Shown: positions 9,201-17,373 of the stretch, piece after piece
Numbering within the stretch: position 1 is the first letter of the stretch
Layout: each line of letters starts with the position of its first letter
Source of the DNA: Paenibacillus elgii NBRC 100335
Lineage (GTDB): Bacteria > Bacillota > Bacilli > Paenibacillales > NBRC-103111
Direction of reading: 5' to 3'
Length of the DNA stretch: 64,000 bases
NCBI RefSeq assembly: GCF_004000865.1
Contig: NZ_BIMB01000032.1
Location: forward strand, 1-64,000
Translations under genes and position numbers: made by a program
The notes under the pieces: model-generated
Databases searched by the model: none
Told to the model about the DNA's origin: nothing
The model's input: the letters and a program-made list of their open reading frames with translations, nothing else

Positions 9201-12200
9201 GATGAGCACGGCGTCGTTCAAGGGATGCCTACCACGTTCAAGGTAGTCGGCGAGAACGGAACTCCGGTCGAAGGAGCGAAAGTAACCGTCATCGGCGGTA
9301 CCGAAGTTGGTGTGACCGACGCTCAAGGTACGCTGATTACGGGGGCTCTTACTTCTGAAGTGAAGGAGTACCAGCTTCAAGCGGTCAAGGGCGACTCCTA
9401 CAGTCCGATCTTGAAGTTTAAAGTCTCGAAGCTGGCAGGCAGCCCGGTTCCGAGCAACGTCAGCGTGACGATGGGAGCGGACACGACGACCTCCAAAGCC
9501 TTCACATGGCATACGGACCCGGCTACGGGTGATACGGTGGTTGAGGTCGTGAAGAAGTCGGAGTTTACGGATTTCAACGCGCCGAACGTGAAGCGGTTTA
9601 CCGGCACCAGCTACTTGTTCAACACCACGGATACGGGAACCGTGCAAGTTCATAAAGCCGTTGCAAGCGGTTTGGAGCCGGGAACTCAATATATGTTCCG
9701 TGTAGGCGACGGCCACGGCAACTACAGCCCGCACGGGTCGCTTCAGACCGCGGCTGCCACGGGCGAGCGCACAAAGTTCATTTTCCTGGCAGATTCGCAG
9801 GCGTCGAACGAAGCGGGTTTCAAGCTGTGGGGAGATATTTTGAAAAAAGCGATGACGGATCATCCGGATACGGAGTTCGTCGTGCAGGGCGGCGACTTGG
9901 TCGAGGACGGCTTTAAGGAAAACGAGTGGAATATGTGGTTCAATGCCGCTCAAGGTATCCTGATGCAAACGACCGTTGTACCTGTCGTCGGCAACCATGA
10001 AGTGACCGGTACGCGGAAAACGGAAGATTACCTGGCTCATTTCAACCATCCGCAAAACGGGATCGACAGTCTCAAAGGAAGCAACTTCTCCTTTGATTAC
10101 AAGAACGCTCATTTTGTGGTGCTGAACAGTGAATATGATTTTGAGCAGCAAAAGGAATGGATGCGCAAAGATCTGGCCGCGACCGACAAAAAGTGGAAGA
10201 TTGTCGCGTTCCACCGCGGACCGTTCGGCAGCATGTACGACTCCGAGCATATCCGCAACACCTGGACGCCGATTTTTGACGAGTTCCAAGTCGATCTGGT
10301 CATGAACGGTCACGATCACGTATATGTGCGGACGTATCCGATGAAAGACAAGAAGCCGGTCGCCGATGGCGAAGGCACGACTTATATCGTCGGCGGGTCG
10401 TCCGGTCCGAAGTTTTACCAAGTATGGGCAAGAGATTGGCAGCGGGTGACGGACGGCGAGCAGGTACAGATGTACGTCGCTGCCGAGATCGACGAGGACG
10501 AGATGAAATTTGTCGTCAAAACGATCAACGACCGCGTGGTGGATCAGTTCAGGCTGCTCAAAATTCCGCCTCAATCGGTCGTGATCGATAACCCGAAGGT
10601 CAATCTGGCCGTGAACGAGAGCGTTCAATTAAAGGCTACCGTGCTGCCGGCCAATGCCAGCAATAAGAGCGTAACTTGGTCCGTTTATAGCTCTTCTGCG
10701 GACAATGTTGTTAAGGTGACCGCGGACGGCTTGGTGACCGCACAAAATTTAGGCAGTGCCGTCGTCCGGGCAACGAGCGTATGGAGCAACGTATATGCCG
10801 ACAGCTTTATTATGGTGGATCGGCTGCCTCAGATTCGTGTGGAAGAAGTGCGGCTGGACCAAACGAGCGGCAAACTGAAAGTTGGGCAAGGGCTTCAATT
10901 GAACGCAACGGTTCTTCCGACGAATGTAACCCAATCCGTCTATTGGACCGTATATGGCGAATCGTCGAAAGGGATTGCCACCGTCAACGGCAGTGGTCTG
11001 GTTAAGGCGGCTGCGCCTGGAATAGCGACGATCCGTGCGAAGAGCGCAGTGGATGCGACGAAATTTGCGGACTTCCAGCTGACGGTGGAAGAAGCGGATA
11101 AGCCGACCAATCCGCCAGTGAGCGAGGTTTGGCTGGATCGCGAGGTCGCGACGCTGAAAGTGGAAGAAACGCTGCAATTGTCAGCAAAAGTGCTGCCGGA
11201 GAACGTGCTTAACAAAAACGTCATCTGGTCGGTGGACGATCCGGCGGGAGTCGCTAATGTCACCGACAAAGGTCTGGTTACCGCATTGAATCCAGGAACG
11301 GTATCCATTCGCGCGACCAGCCAGATGGACCCAACCAAGTACGCGAAGATGGTGCTGATCGTGAAAGAAGCGGACAGACCAGAGCCTGTCGTGGATGTCG
11401 CGGAAATTAAGCTGGATAAAGTAAAAGCGGAACTCAAAGCCGGAGAAAAGCTGCAATTGACTTCTACCGTGCTTCCGGAAAATGCAAGCAACAAATCGGT
11501 CACATGGGCGGTCTACGATGTGGCTTGGTCCGGGGTGGCTACCGTCACCGACCAAGGTCTTGTCACGGCGCTGAAGCCGGGATCTGCAATTATCCGTGCC
11601 GTCAGCCAGCAGAACCCTGAGATCTTTGCCAGCCTCGAACTCACTGTTAAAGAAGCGAACAACTCTGACGACTCGGATTCCGGAAGCTCCGGAGATTCTG
11701 GCACGCCAGTAACGTCGGGCAGCTCGGGCAATACCAATACGCAGCCTCCGGCCGTTACGCCGGGCAAGGCTACAGTAACGCAGGGCAGCATCTCTGTCGA
11801 GGCGAAGGTCGAAGCGGGAACCGCAAAAGTCGAGATTCGCGCAGAAGATTTGGAGCTTGCGCAGAAGGAAGCCAAGTCGGACTCAGACGGCGCTAAAGTG
11901 GTCCGTGTCGAGGTGAAAGGTGCCCAAAACGCGAACCACTTGGAAATATCGCTGCCTAAGAAATCGGTAACGAAGCCGGCGCCGGACAACAAGTTCGAGA
12001 TCGTGACGCCTATCGGCAGCGTGACCGTGCCTTCGGACTTTCTGAAGGACAAGAACGTAGCGGATACCGACTTCGTAAGCTTGGTGATCAGCAAGGAGGA
12101 CCCGTCTTCCATTAGCGAAGAGGCCCGGAAAGAAGTCGGCAGCCGACCGATCATCAATTTGGAGGTTAGAGAAAAAGGGGCATTCCGCGCATGGAACAAC

Positions 12201-12950
12201 CCGGATACGGTCGTACGGATCGCCATTCCGTATAAGCCGACAGCGAAGGAGCTGGAGAAACCGGGCAGTATTGTCATCCGGTACCTCGATGCGGCGGGTC
12301 GTATTCTTCCGGTGCCGAGCGGCATCTACGATCCGGCAGCAGGAACGGTACGGTTTGAAGTGAAGCATTTTAGCAAATATGCCGTAGCGTTTGTCGATAA
12401 GACGTTTGCCGATATTGCGGCTTACGCGTGGGCTAAACCGTCGATCGAGGCTTTAGCGGCGCGCGACATCATCCAGGGCATGGATGCGAGCACGTACGCC
12501 CCGGCGCTGAACATGACGAGAGCGGACTTTGTCGCGATGCTCGTTCGAACGCTGGAGCTGAAAGCATCCGTGACCGGAAACTTCAAAGACGTGAACAGCG
12601 GCGATTATTATTACGAAGCGCTGGGCACGGCCAAGGAACTGAAAGTTATTGAAGGAACCGGCGACGAGATCTTTCATCCGAAAGAAAAAATTTCCCGCCA
12701 AGACATGTTTACGATCACGGCAAGAGCGCTGAGCACGGTCAGAAACATGAAAATGACCGCAAGTGCCGAGGCGTTAGCCGATTTCGCGGATCGTGCGAAG
12801 GTCGCAGCCTATGCGGCGGACAGTCTGGCCGGGATGGTCAAGGAAGGTCTGATCCAAGGCGACGGTCAGGCGCTGAACCCGGAAGGTAACGCCACGAGAG
12901 CGGAAGTCGCCGTGTTCATGTACCGCATCTTGAACAAGATTTACAAGTAA
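6225..12950 (+). CDS. Giant SLH-anchored protein: phosphodiester glycosidase, cohesin-like domain, metallophosphoesterase, Big2 repeats
   Basis: 2241 residues from ATG 6225, which has AGGAGG at 6207-6212 and begins a signal peptide (cleavage near residue 29). Domains in order: phosphodiester glycosidase of the NAGPA type (about 80-395; INGDFYD near 115, LCLDGGGSATF near 354); two Ig-like domains (404-570); a carbohydrate-binding-like beta domain (572-740); an Ig-like domain (744-849); a cohesin-like domain (854-982); a transthyretin-like insert; a purple-acid-phosphatase-type fibronectin domain (1069-1179); a calcineurin-type phosphoesterase (1183-1395; LADSQ, GGDLVEDG, GNHE, GHDH); four Big2 repeats (1448-1810); a Ser/Gly/Asp linker; a beta domain; and three SLH domains (2062-2241) for attachment to pyruvylated wall polymer. 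NAGPA enzymes cleave GlcNAc-1-phosphodiesters. Both catalytic domains keep their visible metal or active-site motifs. The natural substrate is not evident. Confidence 0.92.
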   Translation: MKRKTRSMALLLNLFIMFSLVSPLGQALAADSLQAAFGQVLDSRQMELGPGAKYTWQDMKLPQGLEKIHSVEFDPKNKALDLQPGKTNGKVYGMQGVTKMADDADAPGNRVIAAINGDFYDMATGVPLGLFMGDGEILTSPPEKWGWLAFGLKNDGTTIYGFSPELTRTLTIGGKTIPISHINRMRENTEALMLYTASFHTSTMTNDLGDEIVLDVLEGEVKSGKSLKLKVVEIHKDKGNTPLKAGQVVLSASGSHRAELAGLKIGDEVTASFELEDDWKDVKMAMGGVFMLVKDGVAQTHEDKALYPRVGIGTKADGSIIMIEIDGRAPGFSEGVSYDDLAKIMKDMGAVNALCLDGGGSATFVAKLPGETKRQILNRPSDGSERKTANGLLLVNKAPEGAASKLVVQPNLERVLAGSSVTFKAAAVDANGHPASFGGTPEWSLNAPLGTIDTTGKFTAGNQPGMIDVTATAGGLTGKGQVEVVNELTELKFSDAVKTFTSGEKVTLSISALRNGQLIRAQNNKLEWRVEGPIGSIDADGTFTATNATEQSGKIFVKYNNVEASMDVKVGLPPVVLEDFENGTGKYLVESGARYKTMKLSEETNEDFVRLGNKAAKLEYDFTETIGTSGAYITAKDLESNIQIPGYPEKIGLWVYGDGKKHWLRGQIRDGNGSAVGIDYVDQTVGVDFTGWRYLEAVVPKGRPLPLRMDQPVRYMETKNDNKTAGVLYIDQIRAVYGPTNDDKDPPVLKDFKPAEGSTVTTNTPKIEAIGEDYGYDPVKHPGTTLIDPDKIRFYVDGVLVQHTLYPPKGQIHYTPNVPLADGLHSAKIKIRDLSGNVTEKEWTFTVDTGSSKIVYDAPTTVYAGNTYTVDIKALKAADIKGGTMEFSFDPAKVDRLHVLKGGKLTESQLVSTVDEATGAVKLNFNDIYTAGLTDQDLLGQIQYRIKPDAKDAVKIAFKTGAITFKDKGDISFGFFGLAVEAAIKHHLQLSWDEHGVVQGMPTTFKVVGENGTPVEGAKVTVIGGTEVGVTDAQGTLITGALTSEVKEYQLQAVKGDSYSPILKFKVSKLAGSPVPSNVSVTMGADTTTSKAFTWHTDPATGDTVVEVVKKSEFTDFNAPNVKRFTGTSYLFNTTDTGTVQVHKAVASGLEPGTQYMFRVGDGHGNYSPHGSLQTAAATGERTKFIFLADSQASNEAGFKLWGDILKKAMTDHPDTEFVVQGGDLVEDGFKENEWNMWFNAAQGILMQTTVVPVVGNHEVTGTRKTEDYLAHFNHPQNGIDSLKGSNFSFDYKNAHFVVLNSEYDFEQQKEWMRKDLAATDKKWKIVAFHRGPFGSMYDSEHIRNTWTPIFDEFQVDLVMNGHDHVYVRTYPMKDKKPVADGEGTTYIVGGSSGPKFYQVWARDWQRVTDGEQVQMYVAAEIDEDEMKFVVKTINDRVVDQFRLLKIPPQSVVIDNPKVNLAVNESVQLKATVLPANASNKSVTWSVYSSSADNVVKVTADGLVTAQNLGSAVVRATSVWSNVYADSFIMVDRLPQIRVEEVRLDQTSGKLKVGQGLQLNATVLPTNVTQSVYWTVYGESSKGIATVNGSGLVKAAAPGIATIRAKSAVDATKFADFQLTVEEADKPTNPPVSEVWLDREVATLKVEETLQLSAKVLPENVLNKNVIWSVDDPAGVANVTDKGLVTALNPGTVSIRATSQMDPTKYAKMVLIVKEADRPEPVVDVAEIKLDKVKAELKAGEKLQLTSTVLPENASNKSVTWAVYDVAWSGVATVTDQGLVTALKPGSAIIRAVSQQNPEIFASLELTVKEANNSDDSDSGSSGDSGTPVTSGSSGNTNTQPPAVTPGKATVTQGSISVEAKVEAGTAKVEIRAEDLELAQKEAKSDSDGAKVVRVEVKGAQNANHLEISLPKKSVTKPAPDNKFEIVTPIGSVTVPSDFLKDKNVADTDFVSLVISKEDPSSISEEARKEVGSRPIINLEVREKGAFRAWNNPDTVVRIAIPYKPTAKELEKPGSIVIRYLDAAGRILPVPSGIYDPAAGTVRFEVKHFSKYAVAFVDKTFADIAAYAWAKPSIEALAARDIIQGMDASTYAPALNMTRADFVAMLVRTLELKASVTGNFKDVNSGDYYYEALGTAKELKVIEGTGDEIFHPKEKISRQDMFTITARALSTVRNMKMTASAEALADFADRAKVAAYAADSLAGMVKEGLIQGDGQALNPEGNATRAEVAVFMYRILNKIYK

Positions 12951-12963
12951 GCCGACATCGAAA

Positions 12964-13011
12964 AAGAGCCCAATCCGTACGCCGACAGCGTGCGGATCGG
13001 GCTCTTCTATT
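12964..13011. terminator. Strong bidirectional terminator
   Basis: An AAGAGCCC / GGGCTCTT stem, extended through a CCG and GCGTGCGG pairing, has T-rich DNA on the + side and AAAAA on the other. It serves both the giant surface gene and the convergent motB. Confidence 0.85.
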
Positions 13012-13037
13012 TTCAATAAGACTGCGGCCGATAGCGG

Positions 13038-13871
13038 CTACGGCTGCTTTGCGGCGGCGTCAATCATTTGCGGCGGCTTCACGCTGCGCAGGATGCTAAC
13101 CTCGACGCGGCGGTTTTTCGCACGGCCGGCTTCGGTATCGTTCGTATCGATCGGCTGGTACTCGCCGTATCCGATGGAGCGGAAGCGCTCCGGACCGATT
13201 TTATCGTTTTCGAGCAAAATTTTCATGAAATTTAAAGCACGCTTGGCGCTTAAATCCCAGTTGGTTTCGAATGCCGCGGTTCGAATCGGCACATTATCCG
13301 TATGGCCGGCGACCTCGATCCGATAATCCGGATATTGGGCGAGCATACCGGAGATCGTGCCGGCAAGCTGCTTCGCCTCCGGCTTGACCGTGGCCGATCC
13401 GGACGAGAACAACGCGTTGTCGCGAATCGTAAGCATCAGGAGATCTTCGGTCAGCTTCGTTTCCAGTTGGGTGGACAACTGGTTTTCGGCTATGTACTTG
13501 TCCAATTTTTCTTTCAGCTGCTGGAGGTCAACTTGCTCCTTTGCCATTTGGCTGTTAAGCTGTTCCTGCTGCTTCTGCTGCTGTCCCGAAGTGTTCGGCG
13601 TCGCCGGATTAGTCGGCTGATCGTACTTCTTTTGGTCAATGTTCGGTTCCGTCGTCAGCGGAATGAGATTCGAGAAGTTAAATTGTCCTATCCCACCGGT
13701 AAAGGCGGAGTTGAACGATTGCATGATGGTCTGGTATTTCTTCTGGTCCGTCTGACTGGCGGCGAACAAAATAATGAACAGCGCAAGCAGCAGCGTCAGC
13801 AGGTCGGCGTAAGGAATCAGCCACGATTCGTCAACGTGTTCTTCGTGATGCTCTTGTCGTTTTTTACTCAT
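13038..13871 (-). CDS. motB: Flagellar motor stator protein MotB
   Basis: 277 residues. A short cytoplasmic N-terminus is followed by one membrane helix starting WLIPYADLLTLLLALFI. D23 in PYADLL is the proton-binding aspartate of the stator. A Gln/Asn-rich plug and linker region follows. The C-terminal OmpA/Pal-type domain (about 150-265) has the AGHTDNVPI and NWDLSAKRA motifs that bind peptidoglycan. MotA4MotB2 complexes conduct H+ (Na+ in MotPS) to turn the flagellar rotor. The PYAD form and small C-terminal tail fit MotB, but H+ versus Na+ use cannot be told safely by eye. The gene overlaps motA by 8 bases, so the two are translated together. Confidence 0.95.
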   Translation of the reverse strand: MSKKRQEHHEEHVDESWLIPYADLLTLLLALFIILFAASQTDQKKYQTIMQSFNSAFTGGIGQFNFSNLIPLTTEPNIDQKKYDQPTNPATPNTSGQQQKQQEQLNSQMAKEQVDLQQLKEKLDKYIAENQLSTQLETKLTEDLLMLTIRDNALFSSGSATVKPEAKQLAGTISGMLAQYPDYRIEVAGHTDNVPIRTAAFETNWDLSAKRALNFMKILLENDKIGPERFRSIGYGEYQPIDTNDTEAGRAKNRRVEVSILRSVKPPQMIDAAAKQP

Positions 13872-14655
13872 CCGCTTTCACCGCATCGTCATTATTTTTT
13901 TCCCGCTGGGACGTCGGTATGAAGACCATAAGCTTCTGTTGGACGGCGGTTGCGGAAATGCCGGTCTGAATGGAAAGCAGTCCTTCCACCATCATCAGAC
14001 GCAACTCCACTTCTTTCTTTGACTTTTGCTTCAGCTTATTTGCGATAGGGTGCCATAATACGTACCCCGAAAAGATGCCAAGCAGCGTAGCGACGAATGC
14101 GGCGGAGATCAAATGTCCGAGCGCCTCGATTTCGCTTAAGTTGCTGAGTGCCGCGATCAAACCGACCACCGCCCCGAGAACGCCGAGGGTCGGTGCGTAG
14201 GTACCGGCTTGTGTAAAAATTTGCGCGCCCGTCCGATGCCGCTCCTGCATCGTATGTATATCTTCCATTAATACGTCGTGAACGAACTCCTGATCGTTCC
14301 CGTCGATGATCATCCGCATCCCGTTGCGCAAGAACGGATCGGGGATTTCTTCCACCTTGCTTTCCATAGCCAGCAAGCCTTCGCGGCGGGTAATCGCTAC
14401 CCAGTCCGTGAACATATCGATCAGTTCCATTTTCGAGATCGTCTTTTGCTCGGTAAACACAATTTTCATTAATTTCGGAAACAATTTCATCTCTTCCAGG
14501 GAAAACCCGATAAAGAGCGCTGCTGCCGTTCCGACGAAAATGATGAGGATCGCCGCCGGATTGACAAGTGCGGACAGGCTTGCCCCCTTTAATACCATGC
14601 CCACCCCTACTGCGATAATTGCGAGAATAATGCCGATGATTGTTGATTTTTCCAC
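13864..14655 (-). CDS. motA: Flagellar motor stator protein MotA
   Basis: 263 residues from a GTG start preceded by GGAAGG. It has the MotA/ExbB pattern: two N-terminal membrane helices (ILAIIAVGVGMVLKG and ILIIFVGTAAALFIGF), a long cytoplasmic loop with the charged TRREGLLAMESK segment that touches FliG, then two more helices. The third contains the conserved proline in YAPTLGVLGAVVGL, which couples ion flow to movement. A short cytoplasmic tail follows. It forms an operon with motB. A sigma-D-like promoter can be proposed upstream. No other flagellar gene lies in the window, as in Bacillus where motAB stands apart from the main fla/che operon. Confidence 0.96.
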   Translation of the reverse strand: MEKSTIIGIILAIIAVGVGMVLKGASLSALVNPAAILIIFVGTAAALFIGFSLEEMKLFPKLMKIVFTEQKTISKMELIDMFTDWVAITRREGLLAMESKVEEIPDPFLRNGMRMIIDGNDQEFVHDVLMEDIHTMQERHRTGAQIFTQAGTYAPTLGVLGAVVGLIAALSNLSEIEALGHLISAAFVATLLGIFSGYVLWHPIANKLKQKSKKEVELRLMMVEGLLSIQTGISATAVQQKLMVFIPTSQREKNNDDAVKADE

Positions 14656-14752
14656 GCGAGGAACACCTTCCGCTTCTGTTTATTCTGGCACGATATGCCA
14701 TTAGATGAGCAGTCACTATTTCGACATAAAATGACACAAATCCTGCCGAATC

Positions 14753-14778
14753 GACTTGGCGGAATTTAAATTTTTTTA
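14753..14778 (-). promoter_or_regulatory. Possible sigma-D promoter for motAB
   Basis: On the minus strand TAAA (14775-14778) is followed after 14 bases by GCCAAGTC (14753-14760), close to the sigma-D pattern TAAA-N15-GCCGATAT. The -10 match is only partial. Confidence 0.35.
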
Positions 14779-14796
14779 GAATCTGGGAAATAGAAA

Positions 14797-14834
14797 GAGC
14801 CCCCCGTTTTCAACAAGAGAAAACGAGAGGCTCG
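14797..14834 (-). terminator. Terminator of the MFS exporter gene
   Basis: The arms GAGCCCCCCGTTTTC and AAAACGAGAGGCTC pair around a short loop. Read on the minus strand the hairpin is followed by TTTCTATTT. It ends the exporter transcript before it reaches motA. Confidence 0.75.
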
Positions 14835-14863
14835 TCGGGAGTTTGAAATAACAGATTATGGCT

Positions 14864-16243
14864 TCACCCGGCGTTCGCAGCTTCTTCGACAGCAGGCAGC
14901 GGAACCGTTTTGCGGCTTGCACGGACGTAGCTTAGAGAGACGAGCAGGGAAACGGCAGCGACCGCAGCCATGACCCAGAAGATGTTCCGGTAAGCGGCTT
15001 GCAGCGGAGCGGACGCTTGCCAGACGAGCGAAGCACCGGTGAGCGCCACGCCGAGTGCGCCGCCAAAGAACTGCGTCAGCTGCGCCATGCCCATCCCGCC
15101 GCCGATCTCATGCTTCGCCAGAATGCGCGACATTTCGTTCGAGACGCTCGATCCGATGGCGGACACCGACACACTCATCAGCATGTACGCTGCGGTGATG
15201 GCGTACAAGTACTGCGTGGAGAGCAGCGCGAAAACGAAGGTGGCGGCAAGCAGCGTCGTATGTCCGGCCAGAATAACCGGGGAATTGCCCACCCGGTCGA
15301 TCAGTCGGCCGATCCGGGGGGAGAGCAGCGCGGTCAGAATCGCCCCGGGGAAAATCAGGAATCCGGTGACGGCGGAACTCTGCCCGTATAGGCGAATGAT
15401 CACGAGAGGCATGAGAAACAACGTGGCAAAATGAAGCACGTAAGCCACAAATCCCATGACCGTCAGGTTCATGTACGGCCGGTTGCGCAGCAGCGAGGGC
15501 TGCAGGAAAGGCTGGTCGACCCGGTGAATTCGAATCCAGAAGGCGACCAGCGACAAAATTCCCAGCACCAGAGCCCACCAAGGATGCAGGGTCAGAAAGA
15601 GCAGCAGCCCGGTGACGCCGACGCCGATGAACAGGGCCCCCCATCCGTCAAATTGAATGCGGGAATACGGCTGCTCGGGCAGATTGCGGTAAAATACAGG
15701 GATCGTCAGCAGCACCAAGGCCGTTACGACGAACAGCGAGTTCCAGCTGAAATACTGCGTCATTGCGCCCCCGACAATCGGGCCGAGACCGAAGCCGAAC
15801 GACGCCGCGGAAATAATGACGGACATCGATTTGCCCCTGCGCTCCAGCGGGATATACCGGGTAACGAGAACGATCCCGAGACCGGGTGCGGATGCCGCTC
15901 CGATCGCTTGGAGCAGGCGGGCGGCCAGCACGGCGTAGAAGTTGTGCGCCAGCAGGCCGATGACGGAGGCGATGCCGAGCAGCACAAGGCCGATGATCAG
16001 CAGCGTCCGTATCGGGACGAAGTCGGTCAAGCGGCTGTACGTGATGGACGAAATGGCGAATAAGATCGAGTAGCCAGTCACGATCCACGAAGCGGCTGTC
16101 GAGGTCAGCCCCAGATCATGGGCTAGGGTCGGCAGTGCGACGTTGAACATGGTCGTGTTCATGACGACCAGCAGGACGGTGAGACCCCACAGGGGGATTA
16201 TTAGCGATTCCCGAAACGACGGGCTTGCGGCCTCAGGCTTCAT
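14864..16243 (-). CDS. MFS drug exporter of the DHA2/Tet(L)-like type
   Basis: 459 residues with many hydrophobic helices, probably 14, the number of the DHA2 family. The first helix carries MNTTMFNVALPTLAHDLGL, the usual opening of this family. ARLLQAIGAASAPGLG corresponds to motif C, which is typical of proton-driven export, and the loop before it has LTDFVPIR in the place of motif A. The RBS AAGGAGG lies 12-13 bases before ATG. It is divergent from a MarR regulator, with a perfect operator over its start of transcription, so it is very probably the regulator's target. Likely substrates are hydrophobic or phenolic drugs, but none can be named from sequence. Confidence 0.9.
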   Translation of the reverse strand: MKPEAASPSFRESLIIPLWGLTVLLVVMNTTMFNVALPTLAHDLGLTSTAASWIVTGYSILFAISSITYSRLTDFVPIRTLLIIGLVLLGIASVIGLLAHNFYAVLAARLLQAIGAASAPGLGIVLVTRYIPLERRGKSMSVIISAASFGFGLGPIVGGAMTQYFSWNSLFVVTALVLLTIPVFYRNLPEQPYSRIQFDGWGALFIGVGVTGLLLFLTLHPWWALVLGILSLVAFWIRIHRVDQPFLQPSLLRNRPYMNLTVMGFVAYVLHFATLFLMPLVIIRLYGQSSAVTGFLIFPGAILTALLSPRIGRLIDRVGNSPVILAGHTTLLAATFVFALLSTQYLYAITAAYMLMSVSVSAIGSSVSNEMSRILAKHEIGGGMGMAQLTQFFGGALGVALTGASLVWQASAPLQAAYRNIFWVMAAVAAVSLLVSLSYVRASRKTVPLPAVEEAANAG

Positions 16244-16292
16244 AATAAATGGCAGCCTCCTTATGAGAAATGGAAGTGAATACTTTTCGAAT

Positions 16293-16315
16293 AATACTAT
16301 TCTAGAAATAGTATT
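16293..16315. promoter_or_regulatory. MarR operator: perfect inverted repeat
   Basis: Arms AATACTATT and AATAGTATT (9 bases each, perfect) are separated by CTAGA. The site begins just past the -10 box of the exporter promoter, at the expected transcription start. Binding there would block the exporter, the classical MarR-family arrangement. Confidence 0.8.
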
Positions 16316-16323
16316 TGTGCTAA

Positions 16324-16353
16324 AATATATATCACACGCACGGATGTTGTCAA
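16324..16353 (-). promoter_or_regulatory. Sigma-A promoter of the MFS exporter
   Basis: On the minus strand a perfect -35 TTGACA (16348-16353) is followed after 18 bases by -10 TATATT (16324-16329). Confidence 0.75.
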
Positions 16354-16434
16354 CGGGGTCTTTGTTAAATTTTTCTTTTGTCTCATGTATAGTGTAGTAT
16401 GGAAAGAAGAGAACGATTTTAAGGTGGGTCGCTT

Positions 16435-16905
16435 ATGCCTTCGAATTCCATGAATACGTTGTGGCACAGCCTTCTGGATATGAACCGCAAGCTGAACCAG
16501 ACGCTGTGTTTGCTCAGCTCGGCGGAGGAGGTTCCGCCGTCCGCGGTGGCGCTGATCTTTAAGCTGGAGCATAAGGAATCGATGAAAATCAACAAAATTG
16601 CCGAGGTACTGGGCATTACCATCGGCGCAGCCTCCAATCTCATTGACAAGCTGGAAGAAAAGCAATGGGTGGAACGGGTGCGCTCCGAAGAGGACCGGCG
16701 CATTATGAATGTCCAACTCACGAAGCAGGGGAAGGAACAATTGCTTCACTGGAGGCAACAGTTTTCCGAGCACGCGGATGTTATTTTTGCGCAGGTGCCC
16801 CTGGAGGAGCTGGATCATTTTAGCGAGCGGGTTGTTCGTTTAAGCCAACACTTAAGCGATTACAATCGCCGCTTGGAGAGCGGGCGCTCCCGCAAGGACG
16901 GGTAA
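16435..16905 (+). CDS. MarR-family transcriptional regulator
   Basis: 156 residues. It has helical dimerisation ends and a central winged helix-turn-helix (about 45-110) with KINKIAEVLGITIGAASNLI as the helix-turn-helix and a wing reading RVRSEEDRRIMNVQLT, the DxR-type wing of MarR proteins. AAGGTGGG serves as RBS. It is divergent from the DHA2-type exporter, and the perfect inverted repeat at 16293-16315 is its likely operator. The protein is a probable repressor released by the exporter's substrates; whether it also represses itself is not shown. The two genes that follow on the same strand start 22 and 14 bases downstream of each other's ends, so they may be co-transcribed with it although their functions look unrelated. 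Confidence 0.92.
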   Translation: MPSNSMNTLWHSLLDMNRKLNQTLCLLSSAEEVPPSAVALIFKLEHKESMKINKIAEVLGITIGAASNLIDKLEEKQWVERVRSEEDRRIMNVQLTKQGKEQLLHWRQQFSEHADVIFAQVPLEELDHFSERVVRLSQHLSDYNRRLESGRSRKDG

Positions 16906-16927
16906 CAGCAGGGAGGGAAAACATCGG

Positions 16928-17359
16928 ATGAAGCATGTCGTGGCGATGTGGGGCACGAATTGCCGCTCGGAAGAGGAGCTTGCTGCTTTCGCCCGGCTGG
17001 GATATACGGAGGATGGGGATGCTATCCCGTCCGAATTCATGAGCAGCACCGGGTTGTCCTGGATCGATGAGGATTTTATGGAGGTTCATCTGCTGCCGGA
17101 TGAGGAGAGCCGTGAGGCGTTTGTGCAATATTTGAAGCAGGATTATGCCTCTGATCCGGACCGGTTTGCGCCGCAGGTCCCGGATTCGCTTGGGGAGAGC
17201 ATGGCGCCGTACCCTTCGGTAATCGTGCTCCATGGCAACGATTCGCGGTATGGCTCCGTTAACGAAGTGTTGTTTTCATTGGCCGAGAGCGGCTCAGAGG
17301 TCGGACAGCAGCCTGTCCCGCTTATTGCGAAAATCGTTTACGAAACCGAAGAGAGGTAA
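16928..17359 (+). CDS. Imm22-like immunity protein
   Basis: 143 residues with GGAGGG before the ATG. The pattern WGTNCRSEEELAAF, then YTEDGDAIPSEFM, then IDEDFMEVHLLPDE matches what I remember of the Imm22 family, predicted immunity proteins of polymorphic toxin systems. It is a small soluble protein without signal or membrane segment. No toxin gene is beside it; the neighbours are MarR and a DUF1963 protein. Orphan immunity genes are common where a strain defends against toxins of its relatives. The family call is from motif memory, and the protective role is inference. Confidence 0.65.
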   Translation: MKHVVAMWGTNCRSEEELAAFARLGYTEDGDAIPSEFMSSTGLSWIDEDFMEVHLLPDEESREAFVQYLKQDYASDPDRFAPQVPDSLGESMAPYPSVIVLHGNDSRYGSVNEVLFSLAESGSEVGQQPVPLIAKIVYETEER

Positions 17360-17373
17360 CAGGGGATTAAGGG

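Noticed and set aside
9192..10628. A 478-codon minus-strand open frame
   Set aside because: It is antisense to the metallophosphoesterase part of the giant surface gene and shows no RBS or recognisable domain.
13302..13922. A leucine-rich open frame that looks like a membrane protein
   Set aside because: It is the antisense of motB; the Leu runs come from reversed Gln/Lys codons of the MotB linker.
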